A DNA stretch of 64,000 nt from Catellatospora bangladeshensis (lineage in GTDB: Bacteria; Actinomycetota; Actinomycetes; Mycobacteriales; Micromonosporaceae). Every line of letters starts with the position of its first letter. Positions within the stretch are counted from its first letter, which is position 1. Made by a program: the position numbers and the translations under genes. The stretch covers positions 1-64,000 of the forward strand of contig NZ_BONF01000010.1 of assembly GCF_016862575.1 (NCBI RefSeq), written 5' to 3'. Positions 24,692 through 33,807 of this stretch are shown here, one piece after another. The notes beneath the pieces were generated by a model. That model was given only the letters and a program-made list of their open reading frames with translations. It was not told the DNA's origin and did no database searches.

Positions 24692-26092
24692 TCAGTGCCC
24701 GTGGCCGTGACCCTTGCGGCCCCACGGGCCGGTGATGGCGAGCACGAGCCCGTCGGCCTGGATGCCGGCGAACAGGATCCGCCCGTCCCGGCTGAACGTC
24801 GGCCCGGCGAACTCGCTGTCGCTGATCTCGTTGCGGGCCAGCGCGTACGTCTCCCCGCGGTCGCTGACGCCGACCAGGTGGGACAGGCCCTCGCCGTCCT
24901 CGGCGAGGATGATCCCGCCGTACGGCGACACCGTGATGTTGTCCGGCCCGTCGAACGCGCCGTCCACGGACGGGTCCGGGTTCACCCCGAAGATCGTCTT
25001 CAGCTCGACGGTCTCGCGCTTCGGGTCGTAGAACCACACCTGGCCGTCGTGCTCGTGCAGGCTGCCGTCGCTGAGGCGGGCGTAGCTGGAGACGAAGTAC
25101 ACGCCGCCGTCGCCGTACCACTGGCCTTCCAGCTTGCGGGCGCGGGTGACCTGGTCGTTGGTGAACTGCTTGCGCACCGAGACCGTGGCGGCCAGCCGGT
25201 CCGGCACGTCCACCCAGCTCACCTGGTACGTGGTGCCCGGCTCGGTGGCGGCGGACAGGTCGGCGATGTGCTCGCCGTGCAGCGTCGCCTTGAGCGCCTG
25301 GAGCCGGCCCGCGGTGTCGCCGTCCTCGCTGAGCGCGAGCTTGCGCAGCGCGCCGTCGCGGCCCTTGAAGCCCTTCGGCGGCACCCAGCGGAAGTAGAGC
25401 CCGTTCGGGCCGCTCGCGTCCTCGGTCAGGTAGATCTCGTCGGTCTTCGGGTCCACCGCGACGGCCTCATGTGCGTAGCGGCCGAGGAACTTCAGCGGCA
25501 CCGGCTCGTAGTTGGCCTCCTGGTCGAACGGGTCGACCTCGAACACCCAGCCGTGGTCCTGCTGGAACACCCCGCCCTTGCGCTGCTCCGTCTCCTCGCA
25601 GGTGAGCCAGGTGCCCCACGGGGTGATGCCGCCGGCGCAGTTGTTGTGCGTGCCGGCGAGGCTGACGTACTGGCGGATCCGGTTGCCGTCGTGGTCGACG
25701 TCGATGTTGGTGGTGCCGCCGCGGGCGCCGGGGTCGAAGGTGAGGCCGGGCCGGGCGGGCACGCCGAACGGCTCGGAGCCGCCGATCTCGTGGTTGTTGA
25801 CCAGGGTGAAGCCGCGGCGGGTGCCGAAGCAGGCGGTGCCGTCGGGGTCGCCGGGTGTGGGCTCGCCGGTGGCCAGCAGGGTCTGCCCGGCACGTGCGAC
25901 GATCTTGTAAGAGAAGCCCTCCGGCAGGGCGAGGATGCCGGCCGGGTCCGGGATCAGCGGGCCGTAGCCGGGGACCGACGGGTGGGCGTACGCCGGTCCG
26001 GCGACGGCCGACACGCTGCCGGCGAACGCGATGCCGAGGCCGCCGAGGGTGCCGGCGCGCAGCAGGTTACGGCGGGAGAGAGGGGTGTTCAC
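24692..26092 (-). CDS. PhoX-family (DUF839) Tat-exported protein
   Basis: A 466-residue protein with a twin-arginine signal, SRRNLLRAGTLGGLGIAFAGS, ending AGPAYA. The mature part matches PhoX/DUF839 proteins: VNNHEIGGSEPFG, GTHNNCAGGITPWGTWLTCEET, GRYAHEAVAVDPKTDEIYLTED and NGLYFRWVPPKG are the typical metal-site and propeller segments. PhoX enzymes are calcium- and iron-dependent alkaline phosphatases, exported folded; many DUF839 members have no proven activity. It ends GRKGHGHGH, a His-rich tail that may bind metal. GTG at 26092 follows GAAGGCGG by six bases. Confidence 0.85.
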   Translation of the reverse strand: MNTPLSRRNLLRAGTLGGLGIAFAGSVSAVAGPAYAHPSVPGYGPLIPDPAGILALPEGFSYKIVARAGQTLLATGEPTPGDPDGTACFGTRRGFTLVNNHEIGGSEPFGVPARPGLTFDPGARGGTTNIDVDHDGNRIRQYVSLAGTHNNCAGGITPWGTWLTCEETEQRKGGVFQQDHGWVFEVDPFDQEANYEPVPLKFLGRYAHEAVAVDPKTDEIYLTEDASGPNGLYFRWVPPKGFKGRDGALRKLALSEDGDTAGRLQALKATLHGEHIADLSAATEPGTTYQVSWVDVPDRLAATVSVRKQFTNDQVTRARKLEGQWYGDGGVYFVSSYARLSDGSLHEHDGQVWFYDPKRETVELKTIFGVNPDPSVDGAFDGPDNITVSPYGGIILAEDGEGLSHLVGVSDRGETYALARNEISDSEFAGPTFSRDGRILFAGIQADGLVLAITGPWGRKGHGHGH

Positions 26093-26218
26093 GCAGAACC
26101 GCCTTCGAGGTTTCTTCACGTCGTTGACCTCGACATGCAAACCCGTGCGGTCTAACGGGCCGGGCGAACGACCCCACACCCCGGCGAACAGCAGGCAAAC
26201 GTTGGGTGCGCGCGCCGG

Positions 26219-26569
26219 TCAGGCGGCGGTGACGTCCTCGTCCTGGACCGCGGTGGCCAGCTCGCAGACGGCGACCAGCCGCCAGGTGATCTGGTCGGCG
26301 CGCCGCCAGTCGACCGTCGTCGGGTCCGGCATCCGCCAGCCCAGCGAGGTGGCGCGGTCGGTCAGCCCGTCGGCGTAGCTGGCCAGCTCGACCAGCGGCG
26401 GGCGCCGGTTCGGGTCGAGCGCGTCGCCGACGGTCGCGGTGGCCTGGTCGAGCATCGCGGCCACGCCGGGGTCGGCCGCGGCGGCGGCACGTCCGGCGTC
26501 GCCGACCGCGCGGGCGTAGCGGTCGAGCACCTGGCGGGCGAGTTCGGGGCTGGTGGGGCCGTGGTCCAT
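26219..26569 (-). CDS. Small protein of unknown function
   Basis: A 116-residue acidic, helical protein (MDHGPTSPELARQVLDRYARAVGDAG) with no motif I recognise. Composition, with Ala-rich amphipathic helices and no membrane segment, fits a small soluble helical protein. It lies between the PhoX-like gene and the channel-like gene, all on the minus strand, with a 22-base perfect inverted repeat just before it. An in-frame ATG at 26590 would add seven residues. Confidence 0.55.
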   Translation of the reverse strand: MDHGPTSPELARQVLDRYARAVGDAGRAAAAADPGVAAMLDQATATVGDALDPNRRPPLVELASYADGLTDRATSLGWRMPDPTTVDWRRADQITWRLVAVCELATAVQDEDVTAA

Positions 26570-26687
26570 GCGGCGAGCGTAGGCGAGCACCGATCGATAG
26601 AAAGCAGCTCAACGCCCGATATGACCGAACAGCGGAGAAGGCTGCCCGACCGGTGCCACCCGCCCGAGGTATGGCCATCCGGACCCA

Positions 26688-26747
26688 CCTGTGATCAAAG
26701 CTCCCTTCCCACTGCCGGAACAGGAGGAAGGGAGCTTTGATCACAGG
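26688..26747. terminator. 22-base perfect inverted repeat between two minus-strand genes
   Basis: CCTGTGATCAAAGCTCCCTTCC (26688-26709) is exactly complementary to 26726-26747, with a 16-base loop. It lies just after the stop of the channel-like gene (26763, minus strand) and before the next. It can act as a terminator; the arm length and exactness are also seen in small mobile palindromes. Confidence 0.65.
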
Positions 26748-26762
26748 GGTGGCGACCACGCG

Positions 26763-27677
26763 TCAGCGACGCGGGCGCGGGTCCGGGATCGGCTGCGTCT
26801 GGTCGCTGTCGAAGCCGGGCACCAGCGGCTCCCGCTCGGCCTCCTGCGGGTAGGCCGTCGCCTCGGCGGACGCCGGGCGCTCGATGATCGCCGTCGGCTC
26901 GGCGGACGCCGGCCGCTCGCCGGCGGCCTGCGACGGGTACACGGTGCCGGTCTGCGGCGCCGACATGATCTGCGAGGCGTCGGACTGGCCGGCGGCGTAC
27001 GCGCGCGCGTGCTCGGCGACCCGGGTCGACTCCTGGCCGGCCCGGTCGAGCCAGCCCTCCCAGCGCGACTGCATCGGGCGGACCAGGCCGCCGCCGACAC
27101 CCACGATGAGGATGCCCGCCATCGTGGCCAGCACCGCGATCAGGATCGGGGTGGTGACCGTGGTGGCCACGCCGACCTGGTTCAGCGCCGCGATCACGCC
27201 GAGGCCGACGATGAACACCGACGCGGTGGTCGCCAGGAACCGGCCGTACGACAGGCCGCCCAGCGCGCTGCTGATCAGGTCCTTGACCCAGGACGCGATG
27301 GCGGCGGCGACGACCACGATGATGATCGCGACGAACGCCTGCGGCAGCCACGCCACGACCGCGTTGATCAGGTCGGAGACCGGGTTCGGGCCCCAGATGC
27401 CGAATGCGAGCTGCAGCGTGAACAGCAGCACCGCGTAGTAGACCAGGCGCGCCACCAGGTCGGAGGCGTCGACGCCGCCCCGGGCCAGCACGCCCGCGAC
27501 GCCGCCGCGCTCGGCGAGCCGGTCGAAGCGGACCCGTTCGAGGCCCTTGTCGGTGAGCATGCGCAGGCCCCGGGCGACGAGCCACCCGACGAACAGGATC
27601 GCCACGAAGGCCAGCGCCTTGGGCAGGAACAGCGCGATCGACCGCAGGGTGTCGGTCGCCACCTCTCCGAGGTCCAT
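26763..27677 (-). CDS. Conserved TM-helix (CmpX-like) channel-type membrane protein
   Basis: A 304-residue protein with about five membrane segments (IALFLPKALAFVAILFVGWLVAR, VYYAVLLFTLQLAFGI, AFVAIIIVVVAAAIASWV, FLATTASVFIVGLGVIAAL and ILIAVLATMAGILIVGVGGG). VARGLRMLTDKGLERVRFDRLAERGG between the first two is the amphipathic loop of the conserved TM-helix family related to small mechanosensitive channels. The C-terminal 90 residues are hydrophilic with a duplicated segment ERPASAEPTAIIERPASAEATAY. AAAGGAA lies nine bases before the ATG. Likely an osmotic or stress membrane protein; no direct proof of channel activity. Confidence 0.78.
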   Translation of the reverse strand: MDLGEVATDTLRSIALFLPKALAFVAILFVGWLVARGLRMLTDKGLERVRFDRLAERGGVAGVLARGGVDASDLVARLVYYAVLLFTLQLAFGIWGPNPVSDLINAVVAWLPQAFVAIIIVVVAAAIASWVKDLISSALGGLSYGRFLATTASVFIVGLGVIAALNQVGVATTVTTPILIAVLATMAGILIVGVGGGLVRPMQSRWEGWLDRAGQESTRVAEHARAYAAGQSDASQIMSAPQTGTVYPSQAAGERPASAEPTAIIERPASAEATAYPQEAEREPLVPGFDSDQTQPIPDPRPRR

Positions 27678-27890
27678 GGCTGTATTCCTTTCGGACGGTG
27701 AGGGTTTCTTGTCAGCGAAGGCATTCCCCACCGGACGCGGCCGGAAACGGCGTTCACCACGTTCGGGCGATTCGAGGCTGGTCGTAGCGACATATCCGGA
27801 TGAGACCGGTGACCGGACCGCCGGGTATCGCGGCACAAGCGGCCGAACGACCGCTGGATTACCGGGAGCCCGCCGGGGTAGAAATCGTGC

Positions 27891-28223
27891 GTGTCTCGGG
27901 ATACCTGGATCATCATCGGCGTCGCCGTCGCGATCGTCGGCATCATCACGCTCATCGGCGCGATCAAGCTGGGCAAACGCCTGTTCGTGGCCAAGCGCAT
28001 GCTCGGCGAGCTGGGCATGGGCGGCAAGATCGCCTTCTGGGGCGCGCTGATCTACACCATCTTCCCGGTGGACCTGCTGCCGGACCCCATCTACCTCGAC
28101 GACATGGGCGTGCTCGCGGTCGCCCTGACGTACCTCACCAACCTGATCCGCAAGCGCCGCGGCGGCTCCCTGCTCCCCCACTCCCGCAAGGAGACCGACC
28201 GCGACCGGTCCACCCGCCGCTGA
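27891..28223 (+). CDS. YkvA-like (DUF1232) small membrane protein
   Basis: A 110-residue protein: an N-terminal membrane helix (WIIIGVAVAIVGIITLIGAI), then the DUF1232 signature YTIFPVDLLPDPIYLDDMGVLAVAL, in which PxDLLPDPI and DD are the conserved residues of the YkvA family, and a basic tail. The family is widespread and of unknown function. GTG start at 27891; divergent from the channel-like gene and ending in a perfect 42-base palindrome. Confidence 0.85.
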   Translation: MSRDTWIIIGVAVAIVGIITLIGAIKLGKRLFVAKRMLGELGMGGKIAFWGALIYTIFPVDLLPDPIYLDDMGVLAVALTYLTNLIRKRRGGSLLPHSRKETDRDRSTRR

Positions 28224-28230
28224 GCACGCA

Positions 28231-28272
28231 GAAGGGCGCCGTCCAACGCGATCGCGTTGGACGGCGCCCTTC
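28231..28272. terminator. 42-base perfect palindrome, two-way terminator
   Basis: The sequence from 28231 to 28272 equals its own reverse complement, with arms beginning GAAGGGCGCCGTCC and a CGCGATCGCG centre. It lies between convergent genes ending at 28223 (+) and 28282 (-). Its outer bases GAAGGGCGCC resemble the GAAGGGCACC stem of the repeat family at 3451. Confidence 0.75.
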
Positions 28273-28281
28273 CTGAGCAGC

Positions 28282-29538
28282 CTACTTTCCGGCGCCGGCC
28301 CGCCGCTTGGCGAACACGTCGAACGCCACCGCGGCCAGCAACACCAGGCCCTTGAACAGCATGACCCGCTCGCTCGGCGCGCCGATGAGCGACATGCCGT
28401 TGTTGATCACACCCATGATGAGGCCGCCGGTGATGGCGCCGACCACCCTGCCCACACCGCCCTGCACGGCCGCGCCGCCGATGAAGGCGGCTGCGATGGC
28501 GTCCAGCTCGAAGCCGTTGCCGGCGGTGGGACCCGCCTGGTTGAGCCGTCCGGCGAAGACGATGCCCGCGATCGAGGCCAGCACGCCCATGTTGACGAAC
28601 AGCCAGAACGTCACCGACTTCACCTTGATGCCGGACAGCGTCGCGGCGTTGAGGTTGCCGCCGATGGCGTAGATGTGACGGCCGAAGACCACCCGGTCGG
28701 TCAGCAGCGAGTACGCCAGCACCAGTACCGCGAGCAGCACGAGCACCCAGGGCAGGTTCTTGAACCGGGCCAGCTGCACGATCACGGTCATCACCACGAC
28801 CGCGGCCAGGACCAGCTTCGCGACGAACAGCGCGGTCGGCTCGACGCTCTGGCCGTAGCGCTGCCGCCCGGCGCGGGCGCGCCACTGCGTGACCACGATG
28901 CCGGCCACGAAGGCGAGCCCGATCAGCAGCGTGAACAGGTCCGCGCCGTCGAGCGGGCCGAGGCCGATGTTGCCGAGGTACGTCGGCATGAAGCCGTTGG
29001 CGATCGTGCGGACCTCGTCCGGGAACGGCCCGATGCCCTGGTTGCCGAGCACGGCCAGGGTCAGCGCGCGGAACACGAGCATCCCGGCCAGCGTCACGAT
29101 GAAGGCCGGGATGCCGAAGTACGCGATCCAGTAACCCTGCCAGGCGCCGATCAGGCCGCCGCAGATCAGCGTGATCAGAATCGCCAGCGGCCAGGGCAGG
29201 TCGTACTCGACCATGAGCACGGCCGAGATCGCGCCGGTCACAGCGAGCACCGAGCCCGCCGACAGGTCGATGTGCCCGGCGATGATGATCAGGATCATGC
29301 CGATGGCGAGGATCAGGATGTAGGAGTTCTGCACCACCAGGTTGGAGATGTTCTGCGGCGCCAGCAGGTCGCCCTCGGTCCACACCGCGAACAGCGCGAT
29401 GATGAGCGCGAACGCGATGTAGATGCCGTTCTGGCGCAGGTTCGCCGAGAACAGCCGGCCGCCGAACCGGTCCGGCGCCGCGGCCTGCTTCGCCACCGCG
29501 ACCGCGGGGCCGGGGCCGGTCGGGTCGACACCGATCAT
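28282..29538 (-). CDS. mmsB: Multiple-monosaccharide ABC importer, permease
   Basis: A 418-residue membrane permease of the MmsB/GguB/XylH type. Many hydrophobic segments; typical landmarks are IAGHIDLSAGSVLAVTGA (the EAA-like loop of the ribose/xylose class), GIPAFIVTLAGMLVFRAL, GRHIYAIGGNLNAATLSGIKV and AGNGFELDAIAAAFIGGAAVQGGVG. Gene order chvE, mmsA, mmsB is the usual one. It imports monosaccharides such as arabinose, xylose, galactose or glucose. It follows the ATPase after four bases and is the last gene of the operon, ending in the two-way palindrome at 28231. Confidence 0.93.
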   Translation of the reverse strand: MIGVDPTGPGPAVAVAKQAAAPDRFGGRLFSANLRQNGIYIAFALIIALFAVWTEGDLLAPQNISNLVVQNSYILILAIGMILIIIAGHIDLSAGSVLAVTGAISAVLMVEYDLPWPLAILITLICGGLIGAWQGYWIAYFGIPAFIVTLAGMLVFRALTLAVLGNQGIGPFPDEVRTIANGFMPTYLGNIGLGPLDGADLFTLLIGLAFVAGIVVTQWRARAGRQRYGQSVEPTALFVAKLVLAAVVVMTVIVQLARFKNLPWVLVLLAVLVLAYSLLTDRVVFGRHIYAIGGNLNAATLSGIKVKSVTFWLFVNMGVLASIAGIVFAGRLNQAGPTAGNGFELDAIAAAFIGGAAVQGGVGRVVGAITGGLIMGVINNGMSLIGAPSERVMLFKGLVLLAAVAFDVFAKRRAGAGK

Positions 29539-29542
29539 GGGG

Positions 29543-31075
29543 TCACTGCTCCTTAACCGTGGTCATGTACTGCATGAGCCGCTCCGGGGTGGCCTCGGCG
29601 CGGGTGACCTGCCCGGTGATCCGGCCGGCGGACATCGCGTAGATGCGGTCGCACACGCCGAGCAGCTCGGGCAGCTCGGAGGAGATGACCAGCACAGCCT
29701 TGCCCTGGTCGGCCATCTGGTTGATGATCGTGTAGATCTCGTACTTGGCGCCCACGTCGATGCCCCGGGTGGGCTCGTCGAGGATGAGCACGTCGGCGTC
29801 GGTGAACAGCCACTTGGACAGCACGACCTTCTGCTGGTTGCCGCCGCTGAGCTTGCCGGTGACCGCCGAGACGTTCGGCGCCTTGATGTTCAGGCCGGTG
29901 CGGTACGCCTCGGCGACCCGGTACTCCTCGTTGTCGTGGATCCAGCCGCGGGTGGCCAGCTTGCCCAGCGCGGCGGCGGACACGTTGCGCTTGATGTCGT
30001 CGATCAGCACCAGGCCGTAGCGTTTGCGGTCCTCCGTGGCGTACGCGATGCCGTGCGCGATCGCGTCGCCGACGCTCTTGAGCTGGATCTCCCGCCCGTG
30101 CTTGAAGACGCGGCCGGAGATCCCGGTGCCGTAGCTGCGCCCGAAGACACTCATCGCCAGCTCGGTGCGCCCGGCCCCCATCAGCCCGGCCAGCCCGACG
30201 ATCTCGCCCCGGCGCAGGCTCAGGTTGGCTCCGCGCACCACCACCCGCCCGTGCTGGGTGGGGCTGTGCACGGTCCAGTCCTCGATGCGCAGCACCTCCT
30301 CGCCGATGTGCGGCTCGTGCTCGGGGAACCGGTGTTCGAGGTCCCGGCCCACCATGCCGGCGATGATGCGGTCGGCGGTGACGACGTCGGCCGCCATGTC
30401 GAGCGTCTCGATGGTGCGCCCGTCGCGCAGGATCGTGGTGGAGTCGGCGATCGCCTCGATCTCGTTCAGCTTGTGCGAGATGATCACACAGGTGATGCCC
30501 TGGTCCCGCAGGCCGCGCAGCAGGTTCAGCAGATGTGCGGAGTCCTGGTCGTTGAGCGCGGCGGTCGGCTCGTCCAGGATGAGCAGCCGCACCCGCTTGG
30601 ACAGCGCCTTGGCGATCTCGACCAGCTGCTGCTTGCCGACGCCGAGGTCCATGGACGGCGTGGTGGGGTTCTCGTCCAGGCCCACCCGGCGCAGCAGCTC
30701 GGCGGCCTCGGCGTTGGTGCGGTTCCAGTCCACCAGACCGCGGGGGGCGCGCTCGTTGCCGAGGAAGATGTTCTCCGCGATCGACAGGTTCGGGCACAGG
30801 GCCAGCTCCTGATGGATGATCACGATGCCGAGGCGCTCGCTGTCCCGGATGCCGCCGAAGGTGCACGGCTGACCGTCGACGACGATCTCACCGGAGTAGG
30901 AGCCGTGCGGGTACACCCCGGACAGCACCTTCATCAGGGTGGACTTGCCGGCGCCGTTCTCCCCGCAGACCGCGTGGATCTCGCCCCGGCGCACCGTGAG
31001 GTTGACGTCGTCGAGGGCGGTGACCCCGGGGAACGTCTTGGTGATGCCCCGCATCTGCAGGATCACGTCGGTCAA
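29543..31075 (-). CDS. mmsA: Multiple-monosaccharide ABC importer, ATPase
   Basis: A 510-residue double ATPase with two fused nucleotide-binding domains, as in MmsA/GguA/XylG. The first has Walker [10 protein letters not shown] and Walker [13 protein letters not shown]; the second keeps signature LSGGNQQKV and Walker [14 protein letters not shown], with [10 protein letters not shown] in place of the Walker A, the normal asymmetry of this class. TTG at 31075 is chosen as start because GGAGGG lies five bases upstream and the resulting N-terminus ([17 protein letters not shown]) matches the family; GTG at 31066 would put the site too far away. The substrate-binding protein gene precedes it. Confidence 0.92.
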   Translation of the reverse strand: MTDVILQMRGITKTFPGVTALDDVNLTVRRGEIHAVCGENGAGKSTLMKVLSGVYPHGSYSGEIVVDGQPCTFGGIRDSERLGIVIIHQELALCPNLSIAENIFLGNERAPRGLVDWNRTNAEAAELLRRVGLDENPTTPSMDLGVGKQQLVEIAKALSKRVRLLILDEPTAALNDQDSAHLLNLLRGLRDQGITCVIISHKLNEIEAIADSTTILRDGRTIETLDMAADVVTADRIIAGMVGRDLEHRFPEHEPHIGEEVLRIEDWTVHSPTQHGRVVVRGANLSLRRGEIVGLAGLMGAGRTELAMSVFGRSYGTGISGRVFKHGREIQLKSVGDAIAHGIAYATEDRKRYGLVLIDDIKRNVSAAALGKLATRGWIHDNEEYRVAEAYRTGLNIKAPNVSAVTGKLSGGNQQKVVLSKWLFTDADVLILDEPTRGIDVGAKYEIYTIINQMADQGKAVLVISSELPELLGVCDRIYAMSAGRITGQVTRAEATPERLMQYMTTVKEQ

Positions 31076-31101
31076 GGTCGCCCTCCTCGGGACGGGACAG
31101 G

Positions 31102-31131
31102 GCGCCCGGCCGGATCGCACCGGCCGGGCGC
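31102..31131 (-). terminator. Intercistronic hairpin after chvE
   Basis: GCGCCCGGCCGG and CCGGCCGGGCGC pair over 12 bases with a six-base loop, between the chvE stop (31139) and mmsA start (31075). Such hairpins usually let the binding protein be made in excess over the membrane parts. Confidence 0.6.
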
Positions 31132-31138
31132 GCGGTCA

Positions 31139-32260
31139 CTACTTGAGCTGGTCCGCGGTGTAGTAGCCGGTGGTGATCAGAGCCGCCTCGTAGTTGTCCT
31201 TGTAGACGATCACCGGCTCGAGCAGGTACGACGGCACGACCTTGGTGCCGTTGTCGTAGTCCTTGGTGTTGTTCACCTCGGGCTTACCGCCCTTGAGCAC
31301 CGCGTCGGCCATCTTCACGGTGACCTTCGCCAGCTCACGGGTGTCCTTGTAGATCGTGGCGTACTGCTCACCCGCGATGATCGACTTGACCGAGGCGACC
31401 TCGGCGTCCTGGCCGGTCACGATCGGGTACGGCTGGCCCGCGGTGCCGTAGCCGGTGCTCTTGAGCGCCGACAGGATGCCGATGGACAGGCCGTCGTACG
31501 GCGACAGCACGCCGTGCACCTTGTCGCCCTTGGCGTAGGTCTTGGTGAGCAGGTCCTCCATGCGCTTCTGCGCGGTGGCCGGGTCCCAGCGCAGGATCGC
31601 GACGGTCTTGAAGTCGGTCTGGCCGCTCTTGACCACCAGGGTGCCCTTGTCGATGAACGGCTTGAGCGTGTCCATCGCGCCGTTGAAGAAGAACGTCGCG
31701 TTGTTGTCGTCCGGCGAGCCGGCGAACAGCTCGACGTTGAACGGGCCCTTCGCCGTGCCGTCGGACCCGTCCGCCTTCTTCAGGCCGAGGCCGACCAGCA
31801 GCGAGGTCGCCTGCTGCACGCCGACCTTGTAGTTGTCGAAGGTGGCGTAGTAGTCGACGTTCGGCGAGTTGCGGATCAGGCGGTCGTACGCGATGACCGG
31901 GATCTTCTTGTCGGCCGCCTGCTGCAGCTGGGTGGTGATGGCGGTGCCGTCGATCGAGGCGATGATCAGCAGCTTCGCGCCCTTGGTGATCTGGTTCTCG
32001 AGCTGGTTCACCTGGGTCGGGATGTCGTTCTCGGCGTACTGCAGATCCACCGCGTAGCCGAGCGCCTCCAGCTGGGACTTCAGGTTGTCTCCGTCGTGGA
32101 TCCAGCGCTCGGAGGAGCGGGTCGGCATCGTGACGCCCACGAGCGTCTTGCCGTCACCGCCCGGCTGCTGGTCGCCGGTCTTGGTGCTGGAGCCACAGGC
32201 GGCGAGGCCGGTGGCGAGAAGCAGGCCCACCGCGGCGGCGGCCAGTTTTGCGATCTTCAT
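31139..32260 (-). CDS. chvE: Multiple-monosaccharide-binding lipoprotein
   Basis: A 373-residue lipoprotein. The signal peptide ends in the lipobox LAAC (Cys22 anchors to lipid), followed by a two-lobed periplasmic-binding fold: [77 protein letters not shown] and [13 protein letters not shown] are the sugar-contact strands of the ChvE class. It captures monosaccharides outside the cell and delivers them to the MmsA/MmsB transporter encoded downstream. ATG at 32260 has AGGAG five bases upstream. Three LacI-type operators lie at 32307-32435. Confidence 0.93.
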   Translation of the reverse strand: MKIAKLAAAAVGLLLATGLAACGSSTKTGDQQPGGDGKTLVGVTMPTRSSERWIHDGDNLKSQLEALGYAVDLQYAENDIPTQVNQLENQITKGAKLLIIASIDGTAITTQLQQAADKKIPVIAYDRLIRNSPNVDYYATFDNYKVGVQQATSLLVGLGLKKADGSDGTAKGPFNVELFAGSPDDNNATFFFNGAMDTLKPFIDKGTLVVKSGQTDFKTVAILRWDPATAQKRMEDLLTKTYAKGDKVHGVLSPYDGLSIGILSALKSTGYGTAGQPYPIVTGQDAEVASVKSIIAGEQYATIYKDTRELAKVTVKMADAVLKGGKPEVNNTKDYDNGTKVVPSYLLEPVIVYKDNYEAALITTGYYTADQLK

Positions 32261-32306
32261 ATCGCTCCTATTCCGACGGGAGTTGCCCGGGGACGGCCGG
32301 TCGGCG

Positions 32307-32343
32307 TGTGAGCGTTCACAGACAGTGATGTGAGCGCTCACAT
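32307..32343 (-). promoter_or_regulatory. Two LacI-type operators upstream of chvE
   Basis: TGTGAGCGTTCACA (32307-32320) and the perfect palindrome ATGTGAGCGCTCACAT (32328-32343) are two LacI-family sites one helical turn apart, 47-83 bases before the chvE start. They probably control the sugar-import operon by inducer-released repression. Confidence 0.75.
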
Positions 32344-32419
32344 TCCTGGGTCGGTTTCGCTACTGCTGAGCATGGCGGCGCAACGGCACCACATCGGTGA
32401 CCGGCTCCGTGTTACAAGC

Positions 32420-32435
32420 ATGTTAGCGATAACAT
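32420..32435 (-). promoter_or_regulatory. Third LacI-type operator upstream of chvE
   Basis: ATGTTAGCGATAACAT is a 16-base near-palindrome with central CG, a LacI-family site 160 bases before chvE. With the pair at 32307-32343 it could allow looping. The rest of the gap 32261-32512 holds no gene. Confidence 0.65.
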
Positions 32436-32512
32436 TTCGAGTGTCAAGAGCGTCCGCGCGCCTGCCCGAAACCCTTTCGCACGACGGCGCCGCCCGCCTC
32501 CGGGCGCGTTGC

Positions 32513-33679
32513 TCAGCGCGCCGAGGCGTACGCCGCGAGCAGCCCGTGCCCGGTCGGCAGCCCGTACCAGCGCAGCAGGTCGTCGAGCTGCTCGCCGTCC
32601 GCCGTGAACATCTCCGGATGCCCCGCGAGGTGTTCGACCAGCCATGACTGCGCGGGCGTCAGCCGCTCGAACGGCACCCGCCCCGTCCGCTCGTCGTCGC
32701 CGAACGCCAGGTAGAACGGCTCGGCCAGGTGCTCGGCCCAGCCCCCGGACCGCGGCTGCGCCGTCGCCGCCTCGACCAGCCTGCGCCGGATCTCCGCGCC
32801 GGCCGGGTCGCCGATGCGCTCCAGCAGCCGCACCGACCACTCGGCCCGCCGCATACCCCACGGCGCCAGCCACGGCTCGTCGTGGTCGGACCGGACCTCG
32901 GCGCGGGTCCGCAGCACCACCCGCACCTCCTCCGGTGCGGCGGCGCCGCAGGCCAGCGCCCACGAGGCGGCCGCCGCCCAGCGCACCTCCCCGTCCGGGT
33001 CGGACAGCAGCTCCAGCCCCGCCGACAGAGCGGGTCCGGGGGTCCGCGCGGCCAGCCCCGCCGCCAGCAGCGCGCTCACCCGCGCGTCGCGGCGCAGCCC
33101 GCCGCGGAACGCCGCGTCCACCAGCGGCCCGACCGTGGTGCGGGCCTGCTCGGGGAACCAGGCCAGCAGGTACGCCGCCGCCTCGGCCACGGCGCCGTCC
33201 GGATCGGCCAGCAGCGGCACGATGCGCGGCACCTCGACGCGGACCGCGTCGTACACCCGCAGCTCCGCGCTGCCCTCGGGGGCGCGGCCGTCGTACGTCC
33301 GGCCGCTCCACTCGCTGTAGAGCAGGTGCCAGGACTCGTCGACGGCGTCCGGCGAGGGGCGCAGCCGCCCGATCGGGAAGCCGGTGACCAGGTACGGGTG
33401 GTCGGAGCCGATCGCCATCGCGGTGAGCAGGTGCAGGATCACCGGCCGGTCGGCGGTCGCCGGGTCGACGGCGAGATCGGCCAGGAACGGCACCGCGTAC
33501 GCGTCCGCCTCGAAGCGCAGGCCCTCGTGCAGCAGGCAGCTCCACAGCTCGTCCAGCGCCTCGGCCCGCACCTCGGCGTCCGGCGAGCGCAGCGCGGCGA
33601 TGAACGCGGGGATCTCCTCGGCCGTGCCGTAGGCGTGCGTCAAACCGCTCCAGCCGACGCTGTCCAGCTTCTCCAGCAT
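32513..33679 (-). CDS. HEAT-repeat protein, paralog of the gene at 2202
   Basis: A 388-residue helical-repeat protein (MLEKLDSVGWSGLTHAYG at the N-terminus; repeats such as VAEAAAYLLAWFPEQARTTV, DARVSALLAAGLAARTP and VRWAAAASWALACGAAAP; and a C-terminal RVPFERLTPAQSWLVEHLAG). It matches the gene at 2202-3416 across its whole length in order and motifs, so the two come from one ancestor. The ATG at 33679 matches the paralog's MLE start; GAAGG directly abuts it, so the ribosome site is poorly placed. No catalytic motif. Its neighbours (sugar importer, GNAT) do not reveal the role. Confidence 0.8.
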   Translation of the reverse strand: MLEKLDSVGWSGLTHAYGTAEEIPAFIAALRSPDAEVRAEALDELWSCLLHEGLRFEADAYAVPFLADLAVDPATADRPVILHLLTAMAIGSDHPYLVTGFPIGRLRPSPDAVDESWHLLYSEWSGRTYDGRAPEGSAELRVYDAVRVEVPRIVPLLADPDGAVAEAAAYLLAWFPEQARTTVGPLVDAAFRGGLRRDARVSALLAAGLAARTPGPALSAGLELLSDPDGEVRWAAAASWALACGAAAPEEVRVVLRTRAEVRSDHDEPWLAPWGMRRAEWSVRLLERIGDPAGAEIRRRLVEAATAQPRSGGWAEHLAEPFYLAFGDDERTGRVPFERLTPAQSWLVEHLAGHPEMFTADGEQLDDLLRWYGLPTGHGLLAAYASAR

Positions 33680-33807
33680 CCTTCGATGATGGCTGTCACC
33701 CCCGACGTTAATCGGGCAGTTTGTGCGACCGAAGGCATCGACATCCTTGACGATCATCCCGCCGGTGCGGTGCGGGCCGCCGCGGGCCGTTTTGCGATCA
33801 TGAGGGT

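Noticed and set aside
24173-26155. A 660-codon plus-strand frame over the PhoX-like gene
   Set aside because: The minus strand carries a twin-arginine signal and DUF839 motifs; the plus-strand frame has none.
29423-32311. A 962-codon plus-strand frame across the sugar importer operon
   Set aside because: It is the antisense of the chvE and mmsA genes, which have full family motifs. Its composition (runs of Arg, Gly, Val, Asp) is typical of the shadow of a GC-rich gene.
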